The translations under genes and the position numbers were made by a program. A stretch of 64,000 nt of DNA from Vibrio injensis (lineage in GTDB: Bacteria; Pseudomonadota; Gammaproteobacteria; Enterobacterales; Vibrionaceae), in assembly GCF_001895205.1 (NCBI RefSeq), contig NZ_BDJF01000027.1:62001-126000 (forward strand). The letters are read 5' to 3'. Shown piece by piece: positions 35,882-47,097 of this stretch (within the stretch, counting starts at the first letter, position 1; each line of letters starts with the position of its first letter). The notes under the pieces were generated by a model. The model was not told the origin of the DNA. It made no database searches and saw only the letters and a program-made list of their open reading frames with translations.

Positions 35882-36994
35882 TTAAGAGTGAGTCACCACA
35901 ATGTCTCGCTGAGTGACACTTACCCCTTTAATCTGAGCATAGACCTGCATACCAACGTGTAAACCTAGCTCTTGTAGCGCCCATTCAGTAATCGTTGACC
36001 ATAACCAACAGCCGTCGGCTAAAGTTAATTGTAGCGCGACACTTTTACGGATTTCTCCTTGCTGAAGATGCTCGATACGGGTGATTTTTACCGGCAAGAT
36101 ATTGCGAATTGATGTCGCTTGAGGAAACTGCCGTGCCACTGACACATCGGTAGCGCGGATTTGTAAACGCACTCTCTGCCCCTCTACAGCATCTTCAATT
36201 TGCTGTACCCATAAACCGACCTGCTCACTCAAAGCAACATAACTCAGACCATAATCTAGACGGTGATGAGTAAGATTGCCTACTAGCAAAGTACTTTGTT
36301 CGCTGAACGACTGCCATGGACGCATCAACGAGGAGGACCATACCTGCTCAATCGGCCCAGATAACCGCTCTCGTCCTTGATCTAATAGCACCAAATGATC
36401 CGCTAAGCGTAAAATCTCACTCATGCTATGCGTCACATACAAAATAGGAATGTTGATCTGCTGACCAAGGCGCTCTAAAAAAGGCATGACTTCTCTCTTA
36501 CGAGGTAAATCTAACGAAGCCAGTGGCTCATCCATCAATAATAAGTCAGGTTTGGATAATAAAGCCCGACCAATCGCGACCCGCTGTTTTTCGCCTCCCG
36601 ATAAATCATGTGGATAACGTTCAAGTAACGCATTTAGACCTAACAGACTCACTATCGACGTAAAATAGCCATCGTCGGCAACCGATACACCATAAGTCAG
36701 GTTACCACGCACTCGATAGTGGGGAAAAAGTCTTGCTTCTTGGAAGACATACCCTATTCGACGCCGCTCAACAGGAATATTAATCCCCTGCTCAGAATCA
36801 AATAACACTCGATTCGCTGTTTTTATATAACCGGAATCTGGTTGTTCTAAGCCACTGAATAAGTTAATTAATGTCGTTTTTCCTGCACCTGAACGGCCAA
36901 AGATGGCACTGACACCACGGCTGGGCAAGCGCAAATCAACATCAACCTGCATACAACCAAGCTGCTTTTTCACTTTTAGATGGAGGTCGGTCAT
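35882..36994 (-). CDS. modC: Molybdate ABC transporter ATP-binding protein
   Basis: This 370-residue ATPase energises molybdate import. It has Walker A GRSGAGKTT, signature LSGGEKQRVAIGRALL, Walker B LLLMDEPLASLD, and a C-terminal TOBE (Mop-like) molybdate-binding domain (about 280-365). The ATG at 36994 overlaps the modB stop as ATGA, so the frame's upstream extension is not used. It is the last gene of modABC. Confidence 0.95.
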   Translation of the reverse strand: MTDLHLKVKKQLGCMQVDVDLRLPSRGVSAIFGRSGAGKTTLINLFSGLEQPDSGYIKTANRVLFDSEQGINIPVERRRIGYVFQEARLFPHYRVRGNLTYGVSVADDGYFTSIVSLLGLNALLERYPHDLSGGEKQRVAIGRALLSKPDLLLMDEPLASLDLPRKREVMPFLERLGQQINIPILYVTHSMSEILRLADHLVLLDQGRERLSGPIEQVWSSSLMRPWQSFSEQSTLLVGNLTHHRLDYGLSYVALSEQVGLWVQQIEDAVEGQRVRLQIRATDVSVARQFPQATSIRNILPVKITRIEHLQQGEIRKSVALQLTLADGCWLWSTITEWALQELGLHVGMQVYAQIKGVSVTQRDIVVTHS

Positions 36995-37692
36995 TGATTC
37001 ATCCCTAAGCGACGGCGTGTACGCCGATTCAACCATTCAGAAAAAAACAGCGACAATAAGGCAATCACAATCGAAATAAGACACAAACGGGCGGCTTCCA
37101 TTTCTGAACCGGGAGTCTCGAGAAAATTGAACATCGCTAACGGTAGGGTTTGTGTCTCTCCTGGAATATTGGAGACAAAACTGATCGTCGCACCAAACTC
37201 ACCTAAACTGCGTGCAAAAGAGAGCATCGTGCCGGTAATAATCCCAGGTAAAGTCAACGGTAAGGTGATGGTAAAAAAAACTTTCAGCGGCGACGCTCCT
37301 AATGTGCGCGCAGCTTGCTCAAGCCGAGGATCAACCATTTCAATACTCAAACGAATCGCTCTGACCATCAAAGGCAAAGAAATCACAAAACAAGCGAGTA
37401 CGGCTCCACGCCAGCTAAAACTAAAAGACACGCCAAGCCATGTCTCTAACCAGCGACCAATAACGCCTTGTTTGCCCATAGTAATTAACAATAGATAACC
37501 GACGACAATTGGTGGCAATACCAAAGGGAGATGAATAAGACTATCGAGAATGCCTTTACCGATGAATGTTTTTCTCGCCAATACCCAAGCAAGGATAATA
37601 CCAATCGGCAGCAACCAAATAATGGTATAAGTGGCGACTTTCAGACTGAGTTGCAAAGCAAGCCATTCATAATCACTGAGCAAACGGTTCAT
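36991..37692 (-). CDS. modB: Molybdate ABC transporter permease
   Basis: This 233-residue membrane protein has five to six helices and the ABC permease EAA loop LEQAARTLGASPLKVFFTITLPL (here from about residue 130, split). It forms the molybdate channel as a dimer. I place the start at the ATG at 37692, which overlaps the end of modA by 20 bases and gives the usual length MNRLLSDYEWLALQLSLKVA; longer starts run far into modA. Confidence 0.93.
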   Translation of the reverse strand: MNRLLSDYEWLALQLSLKVATYTIIWLLPIGIILAWVLARKTFIGKGILDSLIHLPLVLPPIVVGYLLLITMGKQGVIGRWLETWLGVSFSFSWRGAVLACFVISLPLMVRAIRLSIEMVDPRLEQAARTLGASPLKVFFTITLPLTLPGIITGTMLSFARSLGEFGATISFVSNIPGETQTLPLAMFNFLETPGSEMEAARLCLISIVIALLSLFFSEWLNRRTRRRLGMNQ

Positions 37693-38455
37693 GCGCCATC
37701 TCTGTGGTAAATCCATAGCGAGCCAATATCGACTTTCCCGTTGGTGACGTGGCATAATCAATAAAAGTTTGGTTGCTTGGCTTATCCGTCAACCTCAATA
37801 GAGGATAATGAATGGTATTGTGTAAACTGACATCAAATACGGTCAAGGTCGTCACTTTATCACTCGATTGAGCATCAGTTTGGTAAACCATTCCCAAAGA
37901 TGCCTCGCCTCGCTCGACCAAAGCCAGAGCTGAACGAGCATTATTAGTCGGAGCCAAATAAGATCGCACCTCATCCCAAACCCCAAGCGAACTCAGCACT
38001 TGCTGAGCATAAATACCAATAGGTACGGCCTCCGTATTACCAACCGCTAAACGGCTTTTGGCTAATCGCTGTAGCCATTGCTGCGAGTCAGCGGCATCAA
38101 ATGGTGCAGAGGAAGCCGTAGCCGGCTGGATCAACACCACACGGTTACCAGCAATTAAAGTTACATTTTCACGGCCAATATGTAGCTTCTCGATCAGATA
38201 CAGTGCCCAGTCATCATTGGCGGCTAAAAATAGATCCGCTGGCGCACCACGCTCAATTTGTCGGGCTAAAGCGGAAGACCCACCAAAAACAGGCACGACT
38301 TTTGTAGGATGGCTCGCCTGATAGTGCTTAATCAATTCGTTGACGGCGTTGGTCATCGACGAAGCGGCATATAAGTGGAGCGTCTGTTGTGCCAACAACG
38401 AGGGACTGAACACCAGCAGCAATAATGAAAATGCACCTTTTAACCCTTTCAACAT
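37673..38455 (-). CDS. modA: Molybdate ABC transporter substrate-binding protein
   Basis: This 260-residue periplasmic protein captures molybdate or tungstate. A signal peptide (about 1-22, ending LLAQQ) is followed by LHLYAASSMTNAVNELIKHY, the oxyanion-binding serine region, then FGGSSALARQIERGAPADLFLAA and a C-terminal TNNARSALALVERGEASLGMVYQTDA, all typical of ModA. It is the first gene of modABC. Control by ModE is expected but I did not find its operator by eye. Confidence 0.94.
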   Translation of the reverse strand: MLKGLKGAFSLLLLVFSPSLLAQQTLHLYAASSMTNAVNELIKHYQASHPTKVVPVFGGSSALARQIERGAPADLFLAANDDWALYLIEKLHIGRENVTLIAGNRVVLIQPATASSAPFDAADSQQWLQRLAKSRLAVGNTEAVPIGIYAQQVLSSLGVWDEVRSYLAPTNNARSALALVERGEASLGMVYQTDAQSSDKVTTLTVFDVSLHNTIHYPLLRLTDKPSNQTFIDYATSPTGKSILARYGFTTEMAHEPFAQ

Positions 38456-38643
38456 AGTGATATTGCTTCCCTAAATGGCAACCCAAACGGATTAACTAAA
38501 GTTCGAACTTTGGTTAACCGCTCATTTTGCGCCTATTTTACCAGCAAAGTATGAATAGAAGATTGATTAATTTACTGAAATGGCCTGTAATTCGCATACG
38601 ATTATTGTATCTTTACGCTTTCTTCTTCTAGGATGAACATTTC

Positions 38644-39168
38644 ATGCTCCCAAGACTCTCTAGCAGCATTCTTTTATTGTTAGTAACGCTAACCTCACAT
38701 GCCGCTTTCGCCAATAATTTTAATTACAACTTTTTTGAGATCAGAACGGCACTAAATCCTGAATCGTTCGGTGGAGAGTTTAATACTTATTTTACCGAAA
38801 ATTCGCACATCATTGGCCGAGTCGATTCCCGTTTTGAAGGGGATTGGGATGCCGCCGTTGGTATGGGCTTCAATGGTCCAATCAACCCTTTTGCCGATAT
38901 CTATGGCCAAATGCTCGTTCATAGCACACGAGGCAGTCGTGAGGAAGGCAGTAAAAATGACATGATGATCGAACTAAACGTCGGTACTCGAGTATGGCTG
39001 ACCGAAACTTTAGAGGGGCATATGCGCATTGGCCGTAATGAGGATAACTCGATATTTATCGCGGGCATCCGCTTTCACTCAACCCAACAAATGGCACTAA
39101 CCGCTGAAGTCCGTAATGCTGGTATTTGGGGACCACAAATTGGTATGGGAGTTCGCTTCCATTTTTAA
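38644..39168 (+). CDS. Small outer-membrane beta-barrel-like protein, function unknown
   Basis: This 174-residue protein has a signal peptide (about 1-23, ending AAFA) and then alternating polar and hydrophobic strands with frequent Gly and aromatic residues, ending GVRFHF with a terminal Phe, as expected for an outer-membrane barrel of eight strands. No catalytic motif is seen. It is monocistronic, divergent from modABC and convergent with luxQ. Confidence 0.65.
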   Translation: MLPRLSSSILLLLVTLTSHAAFANNFNYNFFEIRTALNPESFGGEFNTYFTENSHIIGRVDSRFEGDWDAAVGMGFNGPINPFADIYGQMLVHSTRGSREEGSKNDMMIELNVGTRVWLTETLEGHMRIGRNEDNSIFIAGIRFHSTQQMALTAEVRNAGIWGPQIGMGVRFHF

Positions 39169-39205
39169 TCGATTAGTAGCATCCTCTCTGTTGTGATATC
39201 GACTT

Positions 39206-39237
39206 GAGCGCTGATACTTCAACAATCATCAGCGCTC
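39206..39237 (-). terminator. Hairpin at the end of luxQ
   Basis: GAGCGCTGAT and ATCAGCGCTC form a perfect 10-bp stem that overlaps the luxQ stop codon. It could end transcription from both sides, though no U-run is present. Confidence 0.5.
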
Positions 39238-41781
39238 TGAGTTAGCGCGTTCTTGTTTAAAAAAGCACAGAGCTTGATAAAACATCTCTTCCTTGAGCGG
39301 CTTCACTAACACGTATTCCGCTCCCGCCTCAATGAAGGCTTGTTGTGTCTCTAGCAAACCATCGGCAGTGCAGGCATAGATCGGTAACGAGCGTTTCATC
39401 TCATGCCGAATAATCCGCGTGGTATCAATCCCCCCCAAATAGGGCAATTGATTATCCATAAAAATCAGATCGTAATCTTGTTCCTTTACCCGCTCGATAG
39501 CTTGTAAACCATCACTGACCCAATCAACCTGTATTGAATATTTCTTACAAAACGCTTGTAAAATAAAGGCATTCGTACGGTTATCCTCTACCAATAATGC
39601 ACGTACAGGCTGAGTAAATAATTGATAGCGATCCGTATTAGCCTGTTGGGCTTCCCTCAAGTCCTCATTAACAACAATACGAATAGGAAACTGCAAATCA
39701 AAACGCGTACCATAACCAATCGCTGATTTTACCGCGATTTCACCATGCAATAATTCAACCAAACTACTGACTATCGATAAACCTAAACCACTGCCGCCGT
39801 ATTCGCGAGTCGTGGTCGATTCCGCCTGTACAAACGGCTCAAAAATGCGCTGTAAATCCGTTGCCGCGATCCCGATACCCGTGTCTTCTATGCAAATCAT
39901 TAACCTATCGATGTCGCCTTGTTGAATAAGCCCTAATTTAATGCTAATCGACCCCTGATGGGTGAATTTAACCGCATTACTGAGCAAGTTGAACAAGATT
40001 TGATTTAGGCGTATTTGATCACTATACAAGCGAATTTCAGGTTCAATAGCACATTCAATCATTAGCTCAAGTCCCTTTTCTTTACATAGAGGGCCATAGA
40101 TACGCTGAATCGCCGAAATCACATCCAGGATCGGAAAGTCACTATTTTGGATGAGAAATTTTCCCTGCTCAATTTTTGAAAAATCGAGAATATCATTCAA
40201 CACAGCGAGTAAATGCTCACCGCTGCTGCACAATACATTCACTAACTCTTGTTGCTCTTGAGTAAGCGCGTTTTGTTTTAATAATTGAGAAGCACCTAAA
40301 ATACCGTTTAATGGCGTCCGTAATTCATGACTCATTTTGGCGAGAAAATCAGCCCGCAACCGAGCAGATTCTTCAGCTTGTTCACGAGCGAGGCGGCTTT
40401 GCTGCTCTGCTTCCACCATCGACGTGATATCTTGTCCTTGAGTCATGATCGAAACAATCCGCTCATCTAATATGATCGGTGACAAATTCCATAAAATGGT
40501 TTTACCATCAAGCTCTGTTTTGAGCGCTTTGATAATGTTACCTTGTGCCGCTTGCTGTACCGCGACAATCAACTGAGGTTTTACCCGAGCAAAAAGAGAA
40601 TGCTGTTGAGAATAATGACTGAGGAAATAAGCCTCAGCCGACGGATTCATGCGAATCAATCCCCCCTGAGCCGTCCATAGCAGAGTCGGCAATAACGAAA
40701 AATTAAAGAGATCCTCAAACTGTTTTTCTTGCTCGGCCAGTTGATGAAAGGTGCTTTCTAACGTACGTCCAAAGTGATCAAACTCAACAATTTGAGACCC
40801 CGGGAAATAGGCACCTTCACGTAGCTCAACCACTTGATGGGTATAGGTCATCAAACGTGCCATTTCGTTTTCAATTTTACGTTGTAACCACCAACGAACA
40901 ATAATGAAAACGAAAGCGATCGCCGCAACGACAGCAAACATCCAAAATAAGTAATTATTACGCAGAGAAAGCGCATTTTGGTTACTCTGCACAGCGTATA
41001 CCGTGAGAACGGTTGGCGCTCCGGCTAAAGTTAATGGTGTGCGACTCACTACATACTTACCATGAACGTCGTAACCTTCTTCGCCTTCTTTAACTACCTC
41101 ATCCGCTTGATAAGCTTCTACCCCTGTGAGGGTAGAGGCTAACACGTGCTCTCCCGCAGCAAGTACCAGCTGTTGTGAGTCACTGCGCTCACGTAAGTTT
41201 TCGACTAAAGCAACATTATTATTCAGCACCAGACTAATGTATAAAAAACCTAAAGACTCACCGCTTACGGTATCAACAATCGGCGCGCGGCGAACCAAAA
41301 GGTAAACATCACCCATTACCGATGGCGTAGTGATTAAATGCCAATCATGACTAAAAGCCACTTGTTCAATAATATGAGTAAACGTGCTGTCCGCTAAACC
41401 ATAAAACTGGGCATTGCCATCATCCCAAATCGGCTGACTGACATTAGCGACAAATCGAAAATCCGCCATATGGCTGATATCCGTTTGATCAATACTCAGA
41501 AAATACTGTTCCAGCTCATTGGTTAACCGACCGTGCAACGCATGAATTAAGGTGGCATTTTTCGCGCTGCTGTCTTGGTGGACTTTTAAGATAGTCAGAC
41601 GAGAATTAAAGATATTCTGAATCAGATTAGCCGTTTGATTAGTGGTCCGTATCACTTCTTGAGAAATTAATCGGCTACTAACTTGATAAGTATGAAGTAA
41701 AAGACCAAGCGTTAATAAACTCAACGTCATCACTATCGCTCGACTGATCAGGGTCGCTATATTGTTTTTTTTATCAGCCAT
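39229..41781 (-). CDS. luxQ: Autoinducer-2 sensor kinase/phosphatase LuxQ
   Basis: This 850-residue hybrid kinase sits in the inner membrane and reads the AI-2 state of LuxP. It has a first membrane helix (about 15-35), a periplasmic tandem-PAS region, a second helix (about 276-295), a HisKA domain with H485 in AKMSHELRTPLNG, a HATPase domain with DTGIGI and GGSGLGLSI, and a C-terminal receiver with LIFMDNQLP. Phosphate passes through LuxU to LuxO at low cell density. The ATG at 41781 follows GAGG by six bases; a TTG ten codons earlier has no site. It follows luxP by 36 bases. Confidence 0.95.
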   Translation of the reverse strand: MADKKNNIATLISRAIVMTLSLLTLGLLLHTYQVSSRLISQEVIRTTNQTANLIQNIFNSRLTILKVHQDSSAKNATLIHALHGRLTNELEQYFLSIDQTDISHMADFRFVANVSQPIWDDGNAQFYGLADSTFTHIIEQVAFSHDWHLITTPSVMGDVYLLVRRAPIVDTVSGESLGFLYISLVLNNNVALVENLRERSDSQQLVLAAGEHVLASTLTGVEAYQADEVVKEGEEGYDVHGKYVVSRTPLTLAGAPTVLTVYAVQSNQNALSLRNNYLFWMFAVVAAIAFVFIIVRWWLQRKIENEMARLMTYTHQVVELREGAYFPGSQIVEFDHFGRTLESTFHQLAEQEKQFEDLFNFSLLPTLLWTAQGGLIRMNPSAEAYFLSHYSQQHSLFARVKPQLIVAVQQAAQGNIIKALKTELDGKTILWNLSPIILDERIVSIMTQGQDITSMVEAEQQSRLAREQAEESARLRADFLAKMSHELRTPLNGILGASQLLKQNALTQEQQELVNVLCSSGEHLLAVLNDILDFSKIEQGKFLIQNSDFPILDVISAIQRIYGPLCKEKGLELMIECAIEPEIRLYSDQIRLNQILFNLLSNAVKFTHQGSISIKLGLIQQGDIDRLMICIEDTGIGIAATDLQRIFEPFVQAESTTTREYGGSGLGLSIVSSLVELLHGEIAVKSAIGYGTRFDLQFPIRIVVNEDLREAQQANTDRYQLFTQPVRALLVEDNRTNAFILQAFCKKYSIQVDWVSDGLQAIERVKEQDYDLIFMDNQLPYLGGIDTTRIIRHEMKRSLPIYACTADGLLETQQAFIEAGAEYVLVKPLKEEMFYQALCFFKQERANSER

Positions 41782-41817
41782 GATGAACCTCGGCACTGCA
41801 ATTACCTTCAATCATGA

Positions 41818-42924
<1,107 letters not shown>

Positions 42925-42959
42925 TTATGGCTCGGTTTCGGTTATCTGCAACTCAGTGA

Positions 42960-43241
42960 TCAGGGGAGATCAAATCCCCCCATAACTAAACGCTCTTTTT
43001 GCGCTTTGGTCAGGCTTTTGATCCGATGTTCTAATTGCAAAGCTTGGCTTTTACTCGGTCCAACATGGTGCTGCCACACTAAGCTAAGCGGGCCTTTACC
43101 ACGCAAAGCTTTAGCGCCACGTCCTTGTTGATGTTGAATAAAACGCCGATCGATATCGGTTGTTATTCCACAATATAGTGCATTTCTAGACGTTCGGATC
43201 AAATAGACCCACCAATCTGAGTATTGAATGGGATCAGACAT
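42960..43241 (-). CDS. GIY-YIG nuclease-domain protein, YhbQ-like
   Basis: This 93-residue single-domain protein has the UvrC-type nuclease core: [28 protein letters not shown] (WVYLI and YCGIT are the two signature strands), the catalytic Arg in DIDRRF, and a C-terminal acidic residue in [14 protein letters not shown]. The cellular role of this small family is not settled; DNA-nicking activity has been reported for relatives. It lies two bases after the yceH stop, in one transcript. Confidence 0.9.
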   Translation of the reverse strand: MSDPIQYSDWWVYLIRTSRNALYCGITTDIDRRFIQHQQGRGAKALRGKGPLSLVWQHHVGPSKSQALQLEHRIKSLTKAQKERLVMGGFDLP

Positions 43242-43243
43242 AC

Positions 43244-43876
43244 TTAGTGATTGGTGATCAACGCACGTAATTCAGCCACTTCATGACGTAACATCGCCAC
43301 TTGTTGCTCCAGTTCATCAATACGTGATGATGGTAACTCCATCTCTGTGCTTGCAGCGACACTGTGCATATCGACTTCACCGCAAAATAAATGCTGATAA
43401 CGCGATTCTCGTTTCCCTGGTTCGCGAGCTAACTTAACCACCAAACCGCGCTCTAATAACTGCTCTAAAATACTTTCGGTTTCTTTCACATCACTAAAAT
43501 GGCACAAACGGTTAGTACGAGTGCGCAATTCCCCCGGTGTTTGCGGGCCACGCAACAGCAAACAACAAATAACCGCTAATTCTTGGTTATTGAGCTTTAG
43601 ATCACCAAACTCTGTGTTACAAAAACGATGCTGATACTTAGGCGTGCGACTATTAAAACTACTTTCATCACTGACTAGGCGACGGGCAATCAGCGCTTCA
43701 ACCGTATCTTGTACCTGCGCCTCTGATAAATTGACTACCGGATCGCGATTACTTTTTTGATTACAAGCAGTCATCAAACTGTTCAGAGTTAATGGATAAT
43801 ATTCTGGCGTCGTGATCTCTTTTTCTATCAAACAACCGATAACCCGTGCTTCTAAAGCGGATAGTTCACTATGCAT
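43244..43876 (-). CDS. yceH: YceH-family protein (DUF480)
   Basis: This 210-residue protein consists of two winged-helix domains (about 5-85 and 95-170) followed by a short coiled coil (about 180-205, [20 protein letters not shown]). [20 protein letters not shown] and [16 protein letters not shown] are typical of YceH. The fold suggests DNA or protein binding, but no function is established that I know of. It sits upstream of the GIY-YIG gene. Confidence 0.9.
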   Translation of the reverse strand: MHSELSALEARVIGCLIEKEITTPEYYPLTLNSLMTACNQKSNRDPVVNLSEAQVQDTVEALIARRLVSDESSFNSRTPKYQHRFCNTEFGDLKLNNQELAVICCLLLRGPQTPGELRTRTNRLCHFSDVKETESILEQLLERGLVVKLAREPGKRESRYQHLFCGEVDMHSVAASTEMELPSSRIDELEQQVAMLRHEVAELRALITNH

Positions 43877-43918
43877 GTTGATTTCCTTCTAGTTAGCATC
43901 TGCACCTTGTACAGTAAA

Positions 43919-44122
43919 TTAATGTTCAAGCATCAAACTCAAGCGGATGATTCTTCCTTGCTCATCAATGACAATCACTTTCGAACGGTTGAGCTCAATC
44001 TCACAAGCTAATAATTGCTCTCTTTCATGAAGATAAGCTTGGCGAAGCTGTTGATGGGCTTTGCTTTCATGGTGGGACGCAGATTGTTTAGGAATGACAA
44101 TGTCTGAAAAACTAAGTAGCAA
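43919..44122 (-). CDS. Small hypothetical protein
   Basis: This 67-residue product has no membrane segment and is largely helical (HESKAHQQLRQAYLHEREQL) with a short beta-like end (KVIVIDEQGRIIRLSL). It starts with TTG, but AGGA lies seven bases before it, which supports translation. It precedes yceH by 42 bases on the same strand and may be part of that transcript. No family is recognised. Confidence 0.5.
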   Translation of the reverse strand: MLLSFSDIVIPKQSASHHESKAHQQLRQAYLHEREQLLACEIELNRSKVIVIDEQGRIIRLSLMLEH

Positions 44123-44222
44123 AGTATTGTCCTGTTATACGTTAAGGCAAAGAGAGATGACCGAATGGCTGAGACCAGTCCGAGCAATAGGCATACTTTA
44201 TCTCCATACGCTGAGATAATCC

Positions 44223-44462
44223 ATGCATCCGCAGAAATACGTATTGCAAAGCTGGTCAACGCAGCAAGTGGAAGGGTATAGCGTATTTCAAGTCCACAAT
44301 ACAAGCCCCGATAAAATAAAATCGATTTACTCGCTATTTATTGGTGATTTCTTGGTCAATACGGAAATAGGTTTGATCTTAGGTCTGTTATGCGCCTTTG
44401 CAATGTGTTTTAATTTCTCTGCCCAAGTTACCTCAAGAGGCAATGCATTCGTACCACGCTGA
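44223..44462 (+). CDS. Doubtful small ORF upstream of tmaR
   Basis: A 79-codon frame with ATG after GAGA and one hydrophobic segment (GLILGLLCAFAMCFNFSA). Codon choice looks ordinary for this genome, but nothing else supports it and I recognise no family. It occupies the 398-base gap 44123-44520, where no other feature is evident. Confidence 0.25.
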   Translation: MHPQKYVLQSWSTQQVEGYSVFQVHNTSPDKIKSIYSLFIGDFLVNTEIGLILGLLCAFAMCFNFSAQVTSRGNAFVPR

Positions 44463-44520
44463 ATTTGGCGTCTTGATATCGCCTGGGTAGATAGTGGCAC
44501 TCATTATAGGAAAGGGATCT

Positions 44521-44844
44521 ATGAACAGCGTATTTGAAATTGTGAGCTTGGCTCGTCGTAAGAACAAACTGAAGCGTGAACTGCTCGATAACGAGAAAAA
44601 AGTTCGCGATAACCGTAAACGTGTAGATTTACTGGAAAACTTAGTCGATTACATCAAGCCAGATATGACTCAAGAAGAGATCATTGAGATTGTGAAAAAC
44701 ATGAAGTCTGACTACGAAGATCGCGTCGATGATCATATCATCAAAAGTGCTGAAATTTCTAAAGAGCGTCGTGATATTAGCCGCCGGATCCGTGAGTTAA
44801 CTGAGCAAGATAAACTCATGACCCAAGGTGGCGCTAAAAAATAA
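44521..44844 (+). CDS. tmaR: Pole-localizer protein TmaR (YeeX, DUF496)
   Basis: This 107-residue protein is almost wholly coiled coil and follows E. coli YeeX/TmaR closely: [46 protein letters not shown] and [15 protein letters not shown]. In E. coli, TmaR clusters at one cell pole and holds enzyme I of the sugar phosphotransferase system there. The ATG at 44521 follows AGGAAAGGGA; a GTG nine codons upstream does not have such a site. It is monocistronic with its own terminator. Confidence 0.9.
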   Translation: MNSVFEIVSLARRKNKLKRELLDNEKKVRDNRKRVDLLENLVDYIKPDMTQEEIIEIVKNMKSDYEDRVDDHIIKSAEISKERRDISRRIRELTEQDKLMTQGGAKK

Positions 44845-44896
44845 TTGATTTCATATCAGTAAGCCGAATAAACATGAGATTTATTCGCTGCGATGC

Positions 44897-44924
44897 AAGT
44901 CCGCTATCAAGCGGACTTTCTTTT
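44897..44924 (+). terminator. Terminator of tmaR
   Basis: AAGTCCGC and GCGGACTT form a perfect 8-bp stem with a 6-base loop, followed by TTTCTTTT-like sequence. Confidence 0.85.
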
Positions 44925-45171
44925 GTCATTTATTCAATAATCAACAAAATATGTAATAACAAAACTATTATTAGCATTAATCGTTTGCGTAATCGCTAAC
45001 CCTCTCCGAAGCTATTTTTGAGGGTTTTATCACACATTCACCGTTGCTATAGTTTTAGTTAGTTAAATTAATCCAGCCATTATCGGTAAAGCGTTGTTCA
45101 TTTTTCATCGTGAAAAGCAGCGTAGCGCGACTGACCCGGCTTGGGCCAACGGCAAGAGGAACACACAAATA
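44925..45171 (+). promoter_or_regulatory. Upstream region of the YgjV-like gene
   Basis: This AT-rich 247-base stretch between the tmaR terminator and the small membrane protein gene should hold its promoter. I see no clear regulatory motif and no gene. Confidence 0.3.
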
Positions 45172-45423
45172 ATGGATATGAATATGGTTGATATCATGGG
45201 CTATGCGGCCTCTATCATGGTTGCAATTTCCCTAACGATGAAAGACATCGTAAAACTTCGCGTACTTAACTTTATTGGTTGTAGCTTATTTGTCGGCTAT
45301 GGACTGATGATCGATGCTTGGCCAGTGGTCGCAACCAACGCCTTTATCGCTTGTGTTAATGTCTATTTTTTAGCTCGGATGCAACAAGCAAAAAAGAGTG
45401 AAGGCGTACAGAACGCCGCTTAA
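45172..45423 (+). CDS. Small YgjV-like inner-membrane protein
   Basis: This 83-residue protein has three hydrophobic helices (about 5-22, 28-47 and 52-69) with the pattern GYAASIMVAISLTMKDIVKL, then NFIGCSLFVGYGLMI and NAFIACVNVYFL. This resembles the YgjV and SemiSWEET-like half-transporters, but transport has not been shown for this group to my knowledge. I chose the ATG at 45172 (GAGGA about 12 bases upstream) because the longer frame adds a polar extension without homology. It converges on glpK. Confidence 0.65.
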   Translation: MDMNMVDIMGYAASIMVAISLTMKDIVKLRVLNFIGCSLFVGYGLMIDAWPVVATNAFIACVNVYFLARMQQAKKSEGVQNAA

Positions 45424-45440
45424 ACTCTGTAACCAATTAA

Positions 45441-45482
45441 AAACCACGCGCCGAACAGTAAGAGACTCCGAGCGCGTGGTTT
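45441..45482. terminator. Bidirectional terminator between the YgjV-like gene and glpK
   Basis: AAACCACGCGC (45441-45451) pairs with GCGCGTGGTTT (45472-45482) across a 20-base loop. Confidence 0.75.
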
Positions 45483-45526
45483 ATCTTCACTAGTTTTAGG
45501 CTAGTTTATCCATCAGCGATATCGAT

Positions 45527-47047
45527 TTAGTCCTCTTCGTGATGCTCAGCCGCCCATGATTGAGCGCACTTCACCGCACGTTTCCAACCTTTATAACGAC
45601 GTTGACGTTTTTCTTCATCGTGGTGTGGCATAAAGGAGCGATCAATTTCTGCTTTATTTTTCAGCTCATCCAAACTATCCCAGAAACCAACCGCGATACC
45701 CGCTAAGTAGGCGGCACCTAACGCAGTCACCTCGGTCACTTTGGGGCGATGCACTTCAGTATCCAACACATCGGATTGGAACTGCATTAAGAAGTTATTG
45801 GCGACAGCTCCGCCATCAACTCGTAAAGCAGCCAATTTAATGCCTGAGTCCGCTTGCATGGCATCCAAAACATCTCGAGTCTGATACGCAATACTTTCTA
45901 ATGTCGCCCGAATGATATGGTTCGAATTCACACCACGCGTTAAACCGACAATAGTACCGCGAGCATAAGCATCCCAGTATGGCGCACCTAAACCTGTAAA
46001 GGCAGGCACCACATAAACGCCATTGGCAGTATCGACCTTAGTAGCAAAATATTCTGAATCGTGAGCATCGGAAATTAATTTCAACTCATCACGTAGCCAC
46101 TGAATGGATGCCCCACCCATAAACACCGCGCCTTCAAGAGCATAACTTGGCTCACCTTTAGGGCCACAAGCCAACGTCGTCAATAGACCATTTTTTGAAG
46201 TCACTTTCTCTTTGCCCGTGTTCATCAACAAAAAGCAGCCCGTACCATAGGTGTTTTTTGCTTGTCCTGCTTCAACGCACATTTGACCGTAAAGTGCCGC
46301 CTGTTGATCGCCAGCAATCCCAGCAATTGGGATACGAGTTCCGCCTTTACCACCAATGTTGGTTTGGCCATACACTTCTGAAGAAGACTTCACTTCAGGC
46401 ATCATGCTTAATGGAATATCAAACTCTTTGAGGATTTTCTCATCCCAGTGTAAGTTATTGATATTAAATAGCATCGTCCGAGAAGCGTTGGTGTAATCCG
46501 TAACATGAACACGACCTTGAGTCATCTTCCAGACCAACCACGTATCTACCGTACCAAACAGCAGTTTACCCGCCTGCGCATCTTCACGGGCTCCGGGGAC
46601 GTTATCTAAAATCCATTTGACCTTAGTGCCTGAAAAATAAGGGTCAAGCAGTAAGCCAGTATTCTCACGCACATACGCTTCTAACCCATCACGCTGTTTT
46701 AGTTGCTCACAAATTTCAGCGGTACGGCGACATTGCCAAACAATCGCATTATAAACGGGTTTCCCCGTCTCTTTGTTCCAAACAATGGTGGTTTCACGCT
46801 GGTTGGTAATACCAATCGCGGCAATTTCATCACTACGGATGCCCGATTTGCCCAGCACCTCAATCAATGTTGAACTTTGTGTAGCATAAATTTCCATTGG
46901 ATCATGTTCGACCCAACCAGCTTGTGGATAAATCTGAGTAAATTCACGCTGAGAAACACTGACGATATTGGCATCATGGTCAAGCACGACCGCCCTTGAG
47001 CTGGTTGTACCTTGATCCAATGCAACCACATATTTTTGCTCAGTCAT
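45527..47047 (-). CDS. glpK: Glycerol kinase
   Basis: This 506-residue cytosolic FGGY-family kinase phosphorylates glycerol to glycerol-3-phosphate with ATP. Signatures are [31 protein letters not shown], the FGGY motif [14 protein letters not shown], and [15 protein letters not shown], with [15 protein letters not shown] near the end. Length is standard. It follows glpF by 50 bases, in a glpFK transcript. In enteric bacteria its activity is held down by phosphotransferase IIA(Glc); whether that applies here was not checked. Confidence 0.97.
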   Translation of the reverse strand: MTEQKYVVALDQGTTSSRAVVLDHDANIVSVSQREFTQIYPQAGWVEHDPMEIYATQSSTLIEVLGKSGIRSDEIAAIGITNQRETTIVWNKETGKPVYNAIVWQCRRTAEICEQLKQRDGLEAYVRENTGLLLDPYFSGTKVKWILDNVPGAREDAQAGKLLFGTVDTWLVWKMTQGRVHVTDYTNASRTMLFNINNLHWDEKILKEFDIPLSMMPEVKSSSEVYGQTNIGGKGGTRIPIAGIAGDQQAALYGQMCVEAGQAKNTYGTGCFLLMNTGKEKVTSKNGLLTTLACGPKGEPSYALEGAVFMGGASIQWLRDELKLISDAHDSEYFATKVDTANGVYVVPAFTGLGAPYWDAYARGTIVGLTRGVNSNHIIRATLESIAYQTRDVLDAMQADSGIKLAALRVDGGAVANNFLMQFQSDVLDTEVHRPKVTEVTALGAAYLAGIAVGFWDSLDELKNKAEIDRSFMPHHDEEKRQRRYKGWKRAVKCAQSWAAEHHEED

Positions 47048-47097
47048 GGTCTATTCCTTATTCACGTTCTAATAAATGGGTTAATAAATTATGCACG

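Noticed and set aside
44150-44225. Possible thiamine-pyrophosphate riboswitch because of two CTGAGA words
   Set aside because: The partner motifs of the TPP element are missing, and the downstream gene has no link to thiamine.
44008-44304. 98-codon minus-strand frame upstream of the small hypothetical gene
   Set aside because: It overlaps that gene in another frame, lacks a ribosome-binding site and has unconvincing composition.
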